From Melanopsichium pennsylvanicum (taxonomy: Eukaryota > Basidiomycota > Ustilaginomycetes > Ustilaginales), in contig OAPG01000022.1 of NCBI GenBank assembly GCA_900208305.1, positions 248,001 through 312,000 of the forward strand: 64,000 nt of DNA. The letters run 5' to 3'. Below, in pieces: positions 1-8,350 of this stretch. Under the pieces are notes generated by a model that saw only the letters and a program-made list of their open reading frames with translations, ran no database searches and was not told the origin of the DNA. Made by a program: the position numbers and the translations under genes. How positions within the stretch are numbered: the first letter of the stretch is position 1; the number at the start of each line of letters is the position of its first letter.

Positions 1-1971
1 TTGCTGCAGGCACGCCACGACGGCGAGGAGTTCCTTATCATGGATCTCATAGTTCCTTTCGGCTGGTTGCATCTTTCTTGAGTAATAGGCCACAGGGTGC
101 CAACGTTTCTTGTGCTCCTGCTTCAAGACTCCTGCTATGGCAAAATCGCTAGCGTCAGTCTCTAGGCGAGTCGGCAGATGGTAATTGAAATGCTTGAGTA
201 CTCCGGCCGTTGTGAAGGCCTCAATGAGCTTGTGGAAAGCGTGTTGGGCATCCTCTGGCAGCTCAAACTTCTTGAACCTCTCCGTCGGCTTGACCAACGA
301 GGTGAGAGGCCTTGCAATTCGTGCAAAATGAGCAATGAACCTCCTATAGAAGTTGGCAAACCCTAGGAATCGCTGGATATCGTGTATAGAGGCTGGCATC
401 GGCCACTCCTGAATGGTTCGTACCTTCTCGGGGTCCATTTCAATCCCTCCTGGCTTAATGATGTACCCCAGGAACTCGACCTGATCTGTATGGAAAGTGC
501 ATTTTGAGAGCTTGGCAAAGAGCTGGTTGGCTCGAAGCCTCTCCAAGACCTCCCGGACGTGATCGATGTGCTCCTCCTCATTGTTGCTGAAGATGAGGAA
601 GTCATCCAGATATACGACAACAAACACGCCAATGATGTCTCTATAGATACTGTTGATCAGAGACTGGAAATGCGATGGTGCGTTGGCCAACCCGAACGGC
701 ATCACCAAGTACTCGTACAATCCGAGCTGAGTACCAAAAGCTGTTTTCCATTCATCGCCGTCTGCGATGCGAACCAGGTTATATGCAGCCTTAAGGTCCA
801 GCTTAGTATATACCTTTGCATTACGGAGTAAGAATAGTTGCTCCTCAATGAGGGGCAGCGGCGCTCTATTCTTAATTGTGATCTCATTGAGACCACGGTA
901 ATCGACGCAGAGACGTAGGCTCCCGTCCTTCTTGGGCACAAACAGGACTGGCGAGCGTGCAGGGCTCTTCGACGGTCGAATGAATCCCTTTGCAAGGTTC
1001 TCGTCAAGGTACTTGCGCAGTTCCTCCATCTCCTTAGGACCCTTCAGATAGAGCGGGCCTTGAGGAGGTTTTGCTCCCGATTCGAGCTCTATCTTGAGGT
1101 CGTGTTCGGTCCGGTGGGGTAGCTTGTCTGCTTCAACCTCGTTAAAGACCTCGGCAAGGTCCTGGTAAGGCTCCGGTACCTGCTCCGGGGGCTTGTCCTT
1201 CTCAACTTCCATGTCAACCCCTTTGTCTGCCCCGGTAGGGACAAACCCAAAGGCTGGCAACGACGTTGCCGGAACGTCGAGAAGCATGAACCCAATGGGT
1301 CCATCTTCAACGGCAGCCCTTAGAAGCTGCTTGGCTGATACAAACTCGTGACCGTGGAGTTTGAAGTCCAGAACCGGCACCCTGTTCTGGCAGGTTTTGG
1401 TTGAAATCCGCTGAACTGACCCGTCCTGTCGGGTCTTGTTTGAAATCCGATAAAACGCATTGTTTAATCGGGTTTTGTGTGGGGCCCCGGTTTGTGGAGT
1501 AAATTCGCAGGGTTCGGCGTTCGTTGTCATCCCAAACTCCACTCGACCTTCCTCCCAATTGATTGAGGGTCGGAGCTTACGCAACTGATCATAGCCTATG
1601 ATAAGGTCATAATCCGCCGCCTCGGCGACCGCTACTTCCACCTGTCCCAGTGAATAGTGGTCGATACTTACCTGTACAACGGCGGTATGGTCTATGTACA
1701 TCTTGTGACCCGTTACGCCGTGAATCGATCTTGTTTTTGTAGGTTTTGTGGTTATCTTGTGGTCCGAAACAAATGCTTGTGAAAGTATAGACAAGCCAGC
1801 ACCGGTATCTGCGAGTATGCGAGCTCCATGGCCCTCAACGGTGCCCTTGAGTTCGAGTACCAAGGAACCCGATGTGGCTGTGAAACAGAATTGGCAGTCT
1901 TGAGCAATGCATTGCGATGGCATAGGTGGTCGTAGGGCAAGACACGCCATCAGTGTGCTGCCCCACTCTCG
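1..1971 (-). CDS. pol: Pol polyprotein of E1 (protease, RT, start of RNase H), partial
   Basis: An open frame of 657 codons runs without a stop from just after the gag slippery site to the window edge. Visible motifs in order: aspartic protease ILADTGAG; RT motifs including LFVPKKDGSLRLCVD, TKLDLKAAY, LVMPFGLANAPSHFQ and the catalytic VVVYLDDFLIFS; the connection region FLGYIIKPGG; and RNase H with LETDASDFAIAGVL, PVAYYSRKM and NYEIHDKELLAVV. Integrase would follow outside the window. The first ATG of this frame overlaps the gag stop as TGATG (1952-1948), but the frame is already open upstream and is -1 relative to gag, so a Gag-Pol fusion by frameshifting is the likelier route. About 40 codons between protease and RT (around 1381-1500) are made of the family's 33-bp palindromic repeat, read in frame. 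C-terminus missing only because of the window edge. Confidence 0.93.
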
Positions 1972-1977
1972 TTTCCC
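1950..1977 (-). promoter_or_regulatory. Probable -1 ribosomal frameshift signal at the E1 gag-pol junction
   Basis: In the gag frame the sequence reads CAG GGA AAC, giving the canonical heptamer G GGA AAC (1977-1971), 18 nt before the gag stop TGA (1952-1950). The pol frame is -1 to gag, as the slip requires. After a 7-nt spacer a hairpin can form: GGGCA (1963-1959) with TGCCC, then ACAC with GTGT. The stop and the first pol ATG overlap as TGATG, so termination-reinitiation is an alternative. I favour frameshifting because the unrelated element E2 has the same heptamer at the same place. Confidence 0.7.
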
Positions 1978-3428
1978 TGCCTGTCGTCAGGATCTCCTTC
2001 GGGGTTACTCGTGCCTTCGTCGTCATAGACTGCGGCTTCTAGGTCCAGCTGGGGCTCGCCCTCGTAATTGGCCTCCTCAGGTTCCTGCTGTATATCCTCC
2101 CTGCCTTCCTCATCTGCGATGACAACGTTCGCTCCCACACGGGGTCCTGATGGCCTGACGACCGCATGAGTTGTCTTTTGAGGACAGTTGTTGGACCAGT
2201 GGCCTGGCTTCTTGCAGATGTAGCAAGTGTCACTCCCCACGGTTGTGGGTCCAGCTCGAGCAGGGGTGCGTGGAGCCAGGTGGGGAGGCGGCGCCCGATT
2301 GGCAATTGGGATACCCTGAGGGGTATAGCTGGCCCTTGGAGCTTGCTGGGCTGGCTTGGGCGTGGCCTGGAGTCCTCCAACGGGTCTGTTAACGGCCATC
2401 GGTGGGCCAGATGGCATGTATGCCGGCCTGGACGACTCCGTTGGTGGAATCGAGTGCCATCGTTGGGCTTGCTGGTTTACCACCCGCTGCCGGTCGATGG
2501 CTTCAACCTCGGCGTACCACTCCCAAAGCGATGGGGGTGGGCTTCGCTCGAACTTCTCCTGCAGGCTGCGAGAGAGTCCTGAGCGGAAGTAGTACTTTGC
2601 GAGCTCCTGGTCGCCAATGTTGGCTCGGCCTTCAAGGTCCCTAAACCGTTCAAGGTACCTGGTGGCCGTGCCGGGACGGTCGTCCTGCATACGCAGCTTC
2701 TGAAGCTCCGTGATGGCCTCAAGCCTCAGGTCTCGCTGTCCATATTGTTCCTTGAGTCTCTGTGTGAACATATTCCAGTTGTTGAAGAGGATGCCTTGCT
2801 GTTGGCGGTCGGCCCTTAGCTTAGACTTCCACCATTCTCGAGCACTGCCCTCGAGGAACTGACTGGTGTAAGCGACCATCTTACCATGGTCCCGGATACC
2901 CTTCATTCTGAACCACCACTCAGCCTCGATGAAGAACATGTCCATATCCTTGAGGTCCATCTTCGGGAACGGGGTCTTGAGTTCCGTTGGCCACTTGGCC
3001 TCCTCGTCGTCTTTCGACTGCGGGGCTGACTCTTCAGGCGGCCTACTTACCACTGCTTCGGTGGCCAATCCTAAGGCCGGGGGGAGTTCCGTGGGCGCGA
3101 CCTGTCGTCTAGCCCCGGTTGGGGTAGAGTAGAGCTCGTACAAGCGAGCTCTGTTGCCCTTGTCGTCGTCTGGCCGGTTTCGGGCCGTAGGCGTCGGTGT
3201 CTCCGGCTCTGGGCGGTATGATACCTCCAGGCGGACGAGCACACGTTCCACCAACGACTGGAGTCTGTCGATGCTCTGGTCCGTCCTCTTCTGTCGGGCT
3301 TCAACTTCCTCGATGTGATTCTTGAAGTCTTTCATCTTTGTCAGTAATTGACCCGTGGTGTCATAGAGCGTCTGGAACAGGGGTCGTCCCGTCTGCTCCG
3401 GAGTCCGGGGTCGGGATTCGTCTGTCAT
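1950..3428 (-). CDS. gag: Gag polyprotein of E1
   Basis: The product has 492 residues from the first ATG after the LTR (3428). It has a coiled-coil-like N-terminal part, then a retrotransposon Gag capsid-like region with the segment EAEWWFRMKG, the SQFLEGSAREWW segment and FTQRLKEQYG, a proline-rich linker, and one CCHC zinc knuckle CYICKKPGHWSNNC (C-x2-C-x4-H-x4-C), followed by an acidic tail. This is the usual layout of chromovirus Gag: capsid assembly and RNA binding. The frame is open upstream into the LTR, but there is no ATG there. It ends at TGA 1952-1950, overlapping the pol frame. Confidence 0.93.
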   Translation of the reverse strand: MTDESRPRTPEQTGRPLFQTLYDTTGQLLTKMKDFKNHIEEVEARQKRTDQSIDRLQSLVERVLVRLEVSYRPEPETPTPTARNRPDDDKGNRARLYELYSTPTGARRQVAPTELPPALGLATEAVVSRPPEESAPQSKDDEEAKWPTELKTPFPKMDLKDMDMFFIEAEWWFRMKGIRDHGKMVAYTSQFLEGSAREWWKSKLRADRQQQGILFNNWNMFTQRLKEQYGQRDLRLEAITELQKLRMQDDRPGTATRYLERFRDLEGRANIGDQELAKYYFRSGLSRSLQEKFERSPPPSLWEWYAEVEAIDRQRVVNQQAQRWHSIPPTESSRPAYMPSGPPMAVNRPVGGLQATPKPAQQAPRASYTPQGIPIANRAPPPHLAPRTPARAGPTTVGSDTCYICKKPGHWSNNCPQKTTHAVVRPSGPRVGANVVIADEEGREDIQQEPEEANYEGEPQLDLEAAVYDDEGTSNPEGDPDDRQGNESGAAH

Positions 3429-3453
3429 ATTGGCGAGGGGCACTACTTGAACG

Positions 3454-3463
3454 ATCCACTCTA
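3454..3463 (-). other. Self-complementary primer binding site of E1
   Basis: One base inside the LTR edge the internal region reads TAGAGTGGAT (minus strand). Its exact reverse complement ATCCACTCTA occurs within the LTR itself, 43 nt downstream of the start of the LTR TATA box (plus-strand coordinates 15294-15303 in the E3 copy; 3982-3991 in the E1 LTR). I saw no obvious tRNA 3'-end match. This is the layout of Tf1/sushi-type self-priming, in which the 5' end of the transcript folds onto the PBS. Confidence 0.7.
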
Positions 3464-3464
3464 A

Positions 3465-4567
3465 TGTCAGGGGGCGTTGTGCCAAACTCAAGCTTCGCGC
3501 CGAGATCCGCTGAAACCGTCTGTTTTAGCGTGTTTGAGATTGAGACCTGATAAGCAGGCCGGTTCTATTGTGTTTTGCTATGAGACCTGCTGCGCAACTC
3601 TTGAGCTGACTGACCACTGTGAACACTCCGTTCAGAGGTAATGCGGCTCGTCTGTGTGTTGTAAGACCTTCACGATGCACGAGTGCTCTTGATGCAAGTG
3701 TTGGTCACCGTCAGGGACTGCTTCGGATGGTCTTGAAGCTGTCGTGATAATGAATTGGCTACGGTGGAGGTTCCGTGACCGCGGTTGAGGTTCCGCCTAC
3801 AGTTGAGGTGCTGTAGTGTCAGTGATGGTGCTGACAATCGTCGATGAAGCTTGTCTCCTTATACTGAGGAGAACACAGACACTGGATAGCTGCAATACCG
3901 TATGATTGCAGCTGCTGACGAGAACTATATACTGAGTAACTGATAACGACTTGTAAAGTAAAGACTGGGTTAATATCAAGTAGAGTGGATGAGTCCCGCT
4001 CCTCCACGACTGTAAAGACTGTGTTCTTATATACCTATGGCCCTCCAGGGGCTCCCCTTTGTCCGCTATGACCCTGGTACACCAGAGTATCAATGGCCAC
4101 CAGAGTTTCGACGTGTCCGCGAGCTTGGGCCCCGTGCTAATCAATGCCGACTGTCATCAACTATGACAACCACAAGCTTGGGCCCTGTGTTAAACAATGC
4201 TGACTGCCCTCAACTATGACAACCACGAGCTTGGGCCCCGTGTTAAACAATACCAACTGCCAGCAACCATGTCGCCCTTGAGCTTGGGCCCCGTGCTAAC
4301 CAGTGCTGGCTGTCAGCAACCATGACACACACAGCGGGCGGTAGCTTGGGCCCCGTGCTAACCAGTGCTGGCTGTCAGCAACCATGACACACACAGCGGA
4401 CGGTCCTACATCATGTTGCACCCTTCCATCAGGCCTCCTGTACCAGACGGAGGCTGTCAGAGGGCGTTGCACTGATATCGGATGAAACCACGTGTTCTAG
4501 CGGATGTCAACCTGAAACCCGATAGAACACAGTGTTTCACCGGGTTTGAAATCCACCTCCGGTAACA
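3465..4567 (-). repeat. 5' LTR of E1 (family A, ~1.1 kb)
   Basis: On the minus strand the LTR runs from TGTTACC to CCCCTGACA. Its boundaries follow from comparison with the inverted copy at 14730-15819: similarity stops at TGACA, after which this copy continues into PBS and gag and the other into flanking DNA. It holds a TATA box (TATATAAG on the minus strand, 4033-4026), an array of ~54-bp tandem repeats each beginning GGGCCCAAGCT (about 4100-4400), and copies of a 33-bp palindromic unit near both ends (3503-3535 and 4515-4547). Relative to the E3 LTR it has an extra repeat unit and lacks ~40 bp near the outer end. ORFs inside it are not genes. Confidence 0.9.
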
Positions 4568-5254
4568 GCAAGCTTGTTGCCAATGGCGGAGTTTGTGTAT
4601 AACAACACCGTCCATAGCAGCATTGGGGTGTCCCCGTTCTTTGCATGCTATGGGTGGAACCCTAAAATGCACCCAGAGCTACCAGAACAAGTGGGAATAC
4701 TGGACCCCAAGCGCCAAGAATTTGCCAAAACCAACAAAGAGCTAGTACGATACCTTCAAGAACAAGCCAGGCAAGCACAGTCGCGGGCAGTCGAACAATA
4801 CAACCGGAAACGAAAGGACATAGAGTTCAAGGTCGGTGACAGGGTTTACGTCAGTACCAAGAACTGGGCCACTCGGCGACCTACAGCGAAGCTCAACACT
4901 AGGTTTGCTGGACCATTCCCGGTGATTGAGCGAATTGGCCGCAGGGCGTACCGAATTCAATTACCAAGTTCAGTCAGGGTTCACAACGTCTTCCATGTCT
5001 CAATGCTCGAGCGTACAAAGGATAGCAAACTAGAAGGACGCTCAACGATACAACCATATCCGACATTGCATGATGAGGACTTGGAATTCGAAGTGGAAGC
5101 CATTGTTGACATACGTCGGCGACAAGGCCAGGTGGAATACTTGGTCCAGTGGAAAGGGTATCCCGAGGAAGCAGCTTCATGGGAACCAGCAGAGGCGGTC
5201 AACGCCCCCCAACTCATCCAGGAGTATGAGCGATTGGAGGGGGGGACGGCGTAG
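4568..5254 (+). pseudogene. pol: E3 Pol C-terminus (integrase end and chromodomain), cut off by E1
   Basis: The frame is open from the E1 junction and ends with a stop at 5254. It starts in the middle of integrase (LLPMAEFVYNNTVHSS, the typical segment after the third catalytic residue), continues through the C-terminal DNA-binding part (GDRVYVSTKNW, KLNTRFAGPFPVIERIG, VHNVFHVSMLE) and ends with a chromodomain (FEVEAIVDIRRRQGQVEYLV, QWKGYPEEAASWEPAE). Chromodomains of this kind direct integration to particular chromatin in chromoviruses. The catalytic DDE part and everything upstream are separated by E1, so this copy cannot be expressed as a complete Pol from this locus. Confidence 0.93.
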
Positions 5255-5311
5255 AAGTACCATAAAACCGCCCCGGATTGCCTTGGGACAAAGCATCGCG
5301 AAAGCTAGGTT

Positions 5312-5430
5312 TGAATCTCAGACCCAGTAAAACGCGCTGTTTTATCCGAATTCAGTTGAAATCCGATAAAACAACCCTCTGCAGCCGATCTCAGTTGAAA
5401 CCCGCTTAAAGTGGTAATTCTATCGGATCT
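5312..5430. repeat. Cluster of 33-bp palindromic units downstream of E3 pol
   Basis: At least three degenerate copies of a 33-bp hairpin-forming unit follow each other. The clearest is at 5320-5352, with the perfect core TAAAAC-GCGCT-GTTTTA (5328-5344). Related copies occur in both family-A LTRs and inside the E1 pol frame. Flanks of the units read GAATCTCA, GATCTCA or GAAATCC. No ORF explains them. Confidence 0.7.
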
Positions 5431-5550
5431 CATACACTGGGGCTGAAAGTGGAAGGCGACGGTTGGCGACGTCACAGGCTTTTCAACACAAACATGGTAA
5501 GAAGGAACAAGACATTGCAATTACAACATGATACAGGCAAGTCTGTTGCA

Positions 5551-5979
5551 TTAAGATGGCACAGGAGGATCGTGGGGGATAGGGATACGAGTGCCAATCG
5601 GTTCAGGCACACCACCAGCAACCGCAACACTTTCAAAAGGCTCACGTTCGGAACGGAGGTCAGCTCGGCGAGTAAGGAAATCGTAGACTGTCATAACCAG
5701 TCTACGACTAATGGTACGGTCGGCGTACCACACATTCTCCATCACTCGAAGGAACCAACGTCGATCGCGAGGATTGACGGTACGATCCCAAGACCGGATC
5801 GAGCCCAAGCCGTGCATCGAGTCGGGCGTAATCAGGTGAGCTCTCACCACGCCACGAACGCCAGGAGCCAACAGGTGTGCGGGAGCGTCACCTCGATAGA
5901 TGTGCGAAGGGTGACGAGGACTATCGCGCTCACAGTCGCGATGGTCCACCTCAGCACAACAAACACACTTACGGGAAAC
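5551..5979 (-). pseudogene. E3 antisense gene, 3' fragment (end of exon 2, left of E2)
   Basis: This is the C-terminal part of the antisense gene whose first part lies at 13616-14582. It is open in one frame from the E2 insertion point to the stop at 5551-5553. It begins with the rest of a Cys/His cluster, RKCVCCAEVDHRDCERD (C-x2-C-x4-H-x2-C), followed by a Trp- and Arg-rich segment (RSWDRTVNPRDRRWFLRVMENVWY) and a Pro-rich end. It is convergent with E3 pol, whose stop is about 300 bp away. An in-frame extension into the E2 LTR exists (to 6090) but is an accident of the insertion. I do not recognise the family. Confidence 0.65.
5975..5979. repeat. Target site duplication of E2, left copy (GAAAC)
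   Basis: The 5 bp immediately left of the E2 LTR are GAAAC, identical to 13616-13620 on the right. A 5-bp duplication is usual for Ty3/Gypsy integrases. Confidence 0.95.
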
Positions 5980-6409
5980 TGTTAAGGCTGTAGGGTCTAG
6001 ATACCGCGGGCGGCTACAGCCGGGATGGAGGCTACGGGTACGGAGAGGTCGTAGGCGGGGCGACACAGGCGGTCGGGGGTCAGAGCACACTACTGCGTTG
6101 CTATAGAGCTAACTAAGTAATACATGCGACGAGGTCCGGAGGCAACCTCATGTCAGGCGGGGGCGGGGTGGTAAGGTACAGGAACTATCGGTCACTTCCC
6201 ACCGCGGCGTTACAATGTTAGGTTGCCGACGGTCGTATCCTACGTACGGAGGGACCAGCCGCGGTTGGGCGGTAGGAGGATTGTGTCAGGCCGACCGCTC
6301 CGCTGCGAGGGGTCCGGAGAGGGTCGGTCGGGGCCCGATCACGACGATCGCTCAATCGGGAGGGGGGCCGAGCACCCCCTCTTTGGACTCCGGTTGGTAG
6401 GCACTAACA
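5980..6409 (-). repeat. 3' LTR of E2 (430 bp)
   Basis: It runs from TGTTA to TAACA as a short inverted repeat and is the same length as the copy at 13186-13615, differing from it at two CpG/TpG positions (one in the segment CCCAC[C/T]GCGG, one in GGAT[T/C]GTGTC). It contains TACATGCGAC (6121-6130), identical on the plus strand to the complement of the PBS. Confidence 0.96.
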
Positions 6410-6422
6410 TTACCCCCCGGTT
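6410..6422 (-). other. Polypurine tract of E2
   Basis: Directly upstream of the 3' LTR on the minus strand is CCGGGGGGTAA, abutting TGTTA. E3 has the related GGAAGGGGGGTAG in the same place. This would prime plus-strand DNA synthesis. Confidence 0.7.
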
Positions 6423-6643
6423 CAGGCCGACTGGTCCCCAGGCGGCTGATAGGACAGGAGGGCGAGGGGGGTCGTACTCCCTCAACCTTAATCCGCGCCA
6501 GGGGCGCCTCTCTGTACAAGTTGCGACGCTCGTCTCGGCAATTTAATCGCGGATGCGCAGCAATGAGGCAATACCACCCACAATGCCTTGGACCGGCGGA
6601 ATTGACTGTGCGCCATTGCTCGTGCGTAGCTATCGAGGAGGGA

Positions 6644-6649
6644 TATAAG
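6644..6649 (+). promoter_or_regulatory. TATA box of the E2 antisense gene
   Basis: GGATATAAGG lies about 65 bp upstream of the first ATG (6713) of the spliced antisense frame, followed by a pyrimidine-rich stretch (TTCCTTCTCG, then CCATTC and a T-run). The position fits a fungal core promoter on the plus strand, internal to E2 and independent of its LTR. Transcription here is inference. Confidence 0.5.
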
Positions 6650-6712
6650 GATGGGGTTCGACGGGTCTTCCTTCTCGATTTCCCCCATTCTTCCCCATTC
6701 TTTTTTTTCGCA

Positions 6713-8167
6713 ATGCCGTCGCCACCAGCAGACGCTTCCTTGGATTGTCTTTTTTTTGCAATGTTGTCGTCACCAGTAGACGCTCCCATGGATTCCCCGG
6801 CCGACAACCCGTCGGCCGGTGTCAGTACCGTTCCCCCTCCATTGCCTACGTCCGCGACGGCGGCAGCGTCGGCAACAGCAGCAGCAGCAACAACAACAAC
6901 AGCACCAACAACAACAACAACGTTACCCGCTTCCGGAGGTGAGTCGATCGTGGTTCCGTCGTGATTTGGTTGCGGATGGGGGCCCAGAGGGCCTGACAAC
7001 CACCGGTCGGTGCCGTGGAATGGGTTACTGACGTTTGTTCCCTCCCCCTTGTTTCGATTACGACAGATCGGCCGTCGGAGACCTCCGCTGGTCCCATCCG
7101 GGGGGTGCGCCGTTCTCCGCGTGCTCACCTTTCCCGGGGGGCCAACTCGGGCCGTCGCAAGCGCGCCGTGCGTCAACAGTCTGCCGATCCGTCGGCCATT
7201 CCTTCCTCTGCATCGACCAACACTTCCCTCGTCCTGGCGCCCCGGAATTCGATGCCGTGGTCGCGTCCTTCGGTTCCCATTGAGATCACTCCGGAACTCG
7301 TTGGTGATGGTAAGTATTTGTTCCATTGCTGTGTTGATTGGGATCGCTACTGACGTTTGTGTTTCCGTGGCCAATACGACAGACCTTGCCCCGCTATGGG
7401 CTGAGACGTGGGGCGATTGCTACGCCTGCGTATGCGCCGGCGTTGCCTGTGAGCGGGCGGGAGGCGATCTCCGCTGCCGTCGGTGTCAGGGGCACCACGG
7501 GCAACCCTGCGACGCGGATATGCGCGGTAAGTATTTCCGTCGGGCGTCTGTCGCGATGTCTTGGGTGGTCGGCTGACTCTTGTTCCTCCTTTTGTTTTCC
7601 TCGACAGTCCCACCACTTGGCGGCGCCCAAGGTCCCCTCCGAATGAGGGTTTACGCGTGCTTGCTTGAGAGGTGGAGGTCCGGAGGGGTCGGTCGGCGTC
7701 GCCGCCCCCACCCCAACGTCAGGTTGTTGCTGAGGACACTTGGCGAGATCCCGGAGGAGGAGGAGGAACTGAGGGAGGAGGTGGCTCGGGTGGGCGCGGT
7801 GGGTCGGGAGCGGGAGGCGGCTCGCAAGCGAGCTAGGTCTCGCCCCGACCGTCCAGCCGAGGCTGCCCGAGAGCGGCGCCGCACTCGGGCGCGGGCCCAA
7901 GGCCAGCCGGAGGGGTCCGCTACGGGCCTGGGGGATCTGGGTGCGGCCGTAAGGCGTGCCGAGTCCCTCTTCCACGGGGTGCAGGAGGGGACTGAGTTAT
8001 TTCAACAGGGGCTGGCCGACGTGGCTGCGCTGTTGCTGACAGAGTCGCTGAGGACCGGCGGCGAGCGAGAGCTCCGCCGGATCAGCGAGATCCAGCAACT
8101 GTCGCAGAACACGCGACAGCAGGTGGACGTGGTCTGGGCGTGGTTGGAGGGCTTCCTGAGGGACTAG
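6713..8167 (+). CDS. E2 antisense gene: four-exon Cys-rich/coiled-coil protein of unknown function
   Basis: This plus-strand gene lies opposite gag-pol, between the pol stop (8351) and the 3' LTR. Exons: 6713-6938, 7067-7309, 7383-7526, 7608-8167. The introns (128, 73 and 81 bp) have donors GTGAGT/GTAAGT/GTAAGT, CTGAC branch-like sites and ACGACAG/TCGACAG acceptors. All three are phase 1 and the joined exons total 1173 nt, giving 390 residues without a stop. The N-terminus is Ser/Pro/Ala/Thr-rich with a Thr run. Exon 3 is Cys-rich, with WGDCYACVCAGVACERA followed by CRRCQGHHGQPCDAD (CxxC pairs with His and a final Cys, likely Zn-binding). Exon 4 is Arg-rich, then charged and helical (EIPEEEEELREEVARV, a run of EREAARKRARS type, and a coiled-coil-like C-terminus ending FLRD). 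I do not recognise a family. It could bind nucleic acid, or regulate or package the element; this is not shown. Codon-level continuity across three introns is the main evidence for a real gene. Confidence 0.75.
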
Positions 8168-8350
8168 CCCCGGGGCCCCTCCTCGAATGCATTTGTTTTC
8201 TTTTCTGTCGCTTACGTGTGTGTGTGTCCGTGTGTGGGAGTGGGGGTGAGGGGAGCCCGACCGGGTCTCCTACTCCAGAGGTCGGGGACCGGAGGGGTTT
8301 TGGCTCCGGCGGGGGGGTCTCCCGACGGCGACCGTCGCTCGTATCCGTGC

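Larger units (their letters stand above)
1..4567 (-). mobile_element. Ty3/Gypsy retrotransposon E1 (family A), 5' part, truncated by window edge
   Basis: Reading on the minus strand the order is 5' LTR (4567-3465), primer binding site, gag, protease, reverse transcriptase and the start of RNase H, after which the window ends. The gag and pol frames contain no stop or frameshift in the visible part, so the copy looks intact so far. Its outer LTR end (TGTTACC, at 4567) abuts integrase sequence of a second element in the opposite orientation, so E1 was inserted into the pol gene of E3. The 5 bp beyond the LTR are GCAAG; the same 5 bp should flank the unseen 3' LTR if this was a normal integration. 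Confidence 0.92.

Noticed and set aside
3797..4144. 115-codon frame on the minus strand, repeated at 15140-15487 on the plus strand
   Set aside because: It lies within the U3/R part of the family-A LTR, across its TATA box; it is shared only because the LTRs are near-identical.
6352..7374. 340-codon minus-strand frame in the E2 3' region, in the sense of the element
   Set aside because: It runs from the 3' LTR across exons and introns of the antisense gene and has no recognisable domain; GC-rich sequence gives long accidental frames.
7394..7975. 193-codon minus-strand frame opposite exons 3-4 of the antisense gene
   Set aside because: Shadow of the plus-strand coding frame; low-complexity translation.
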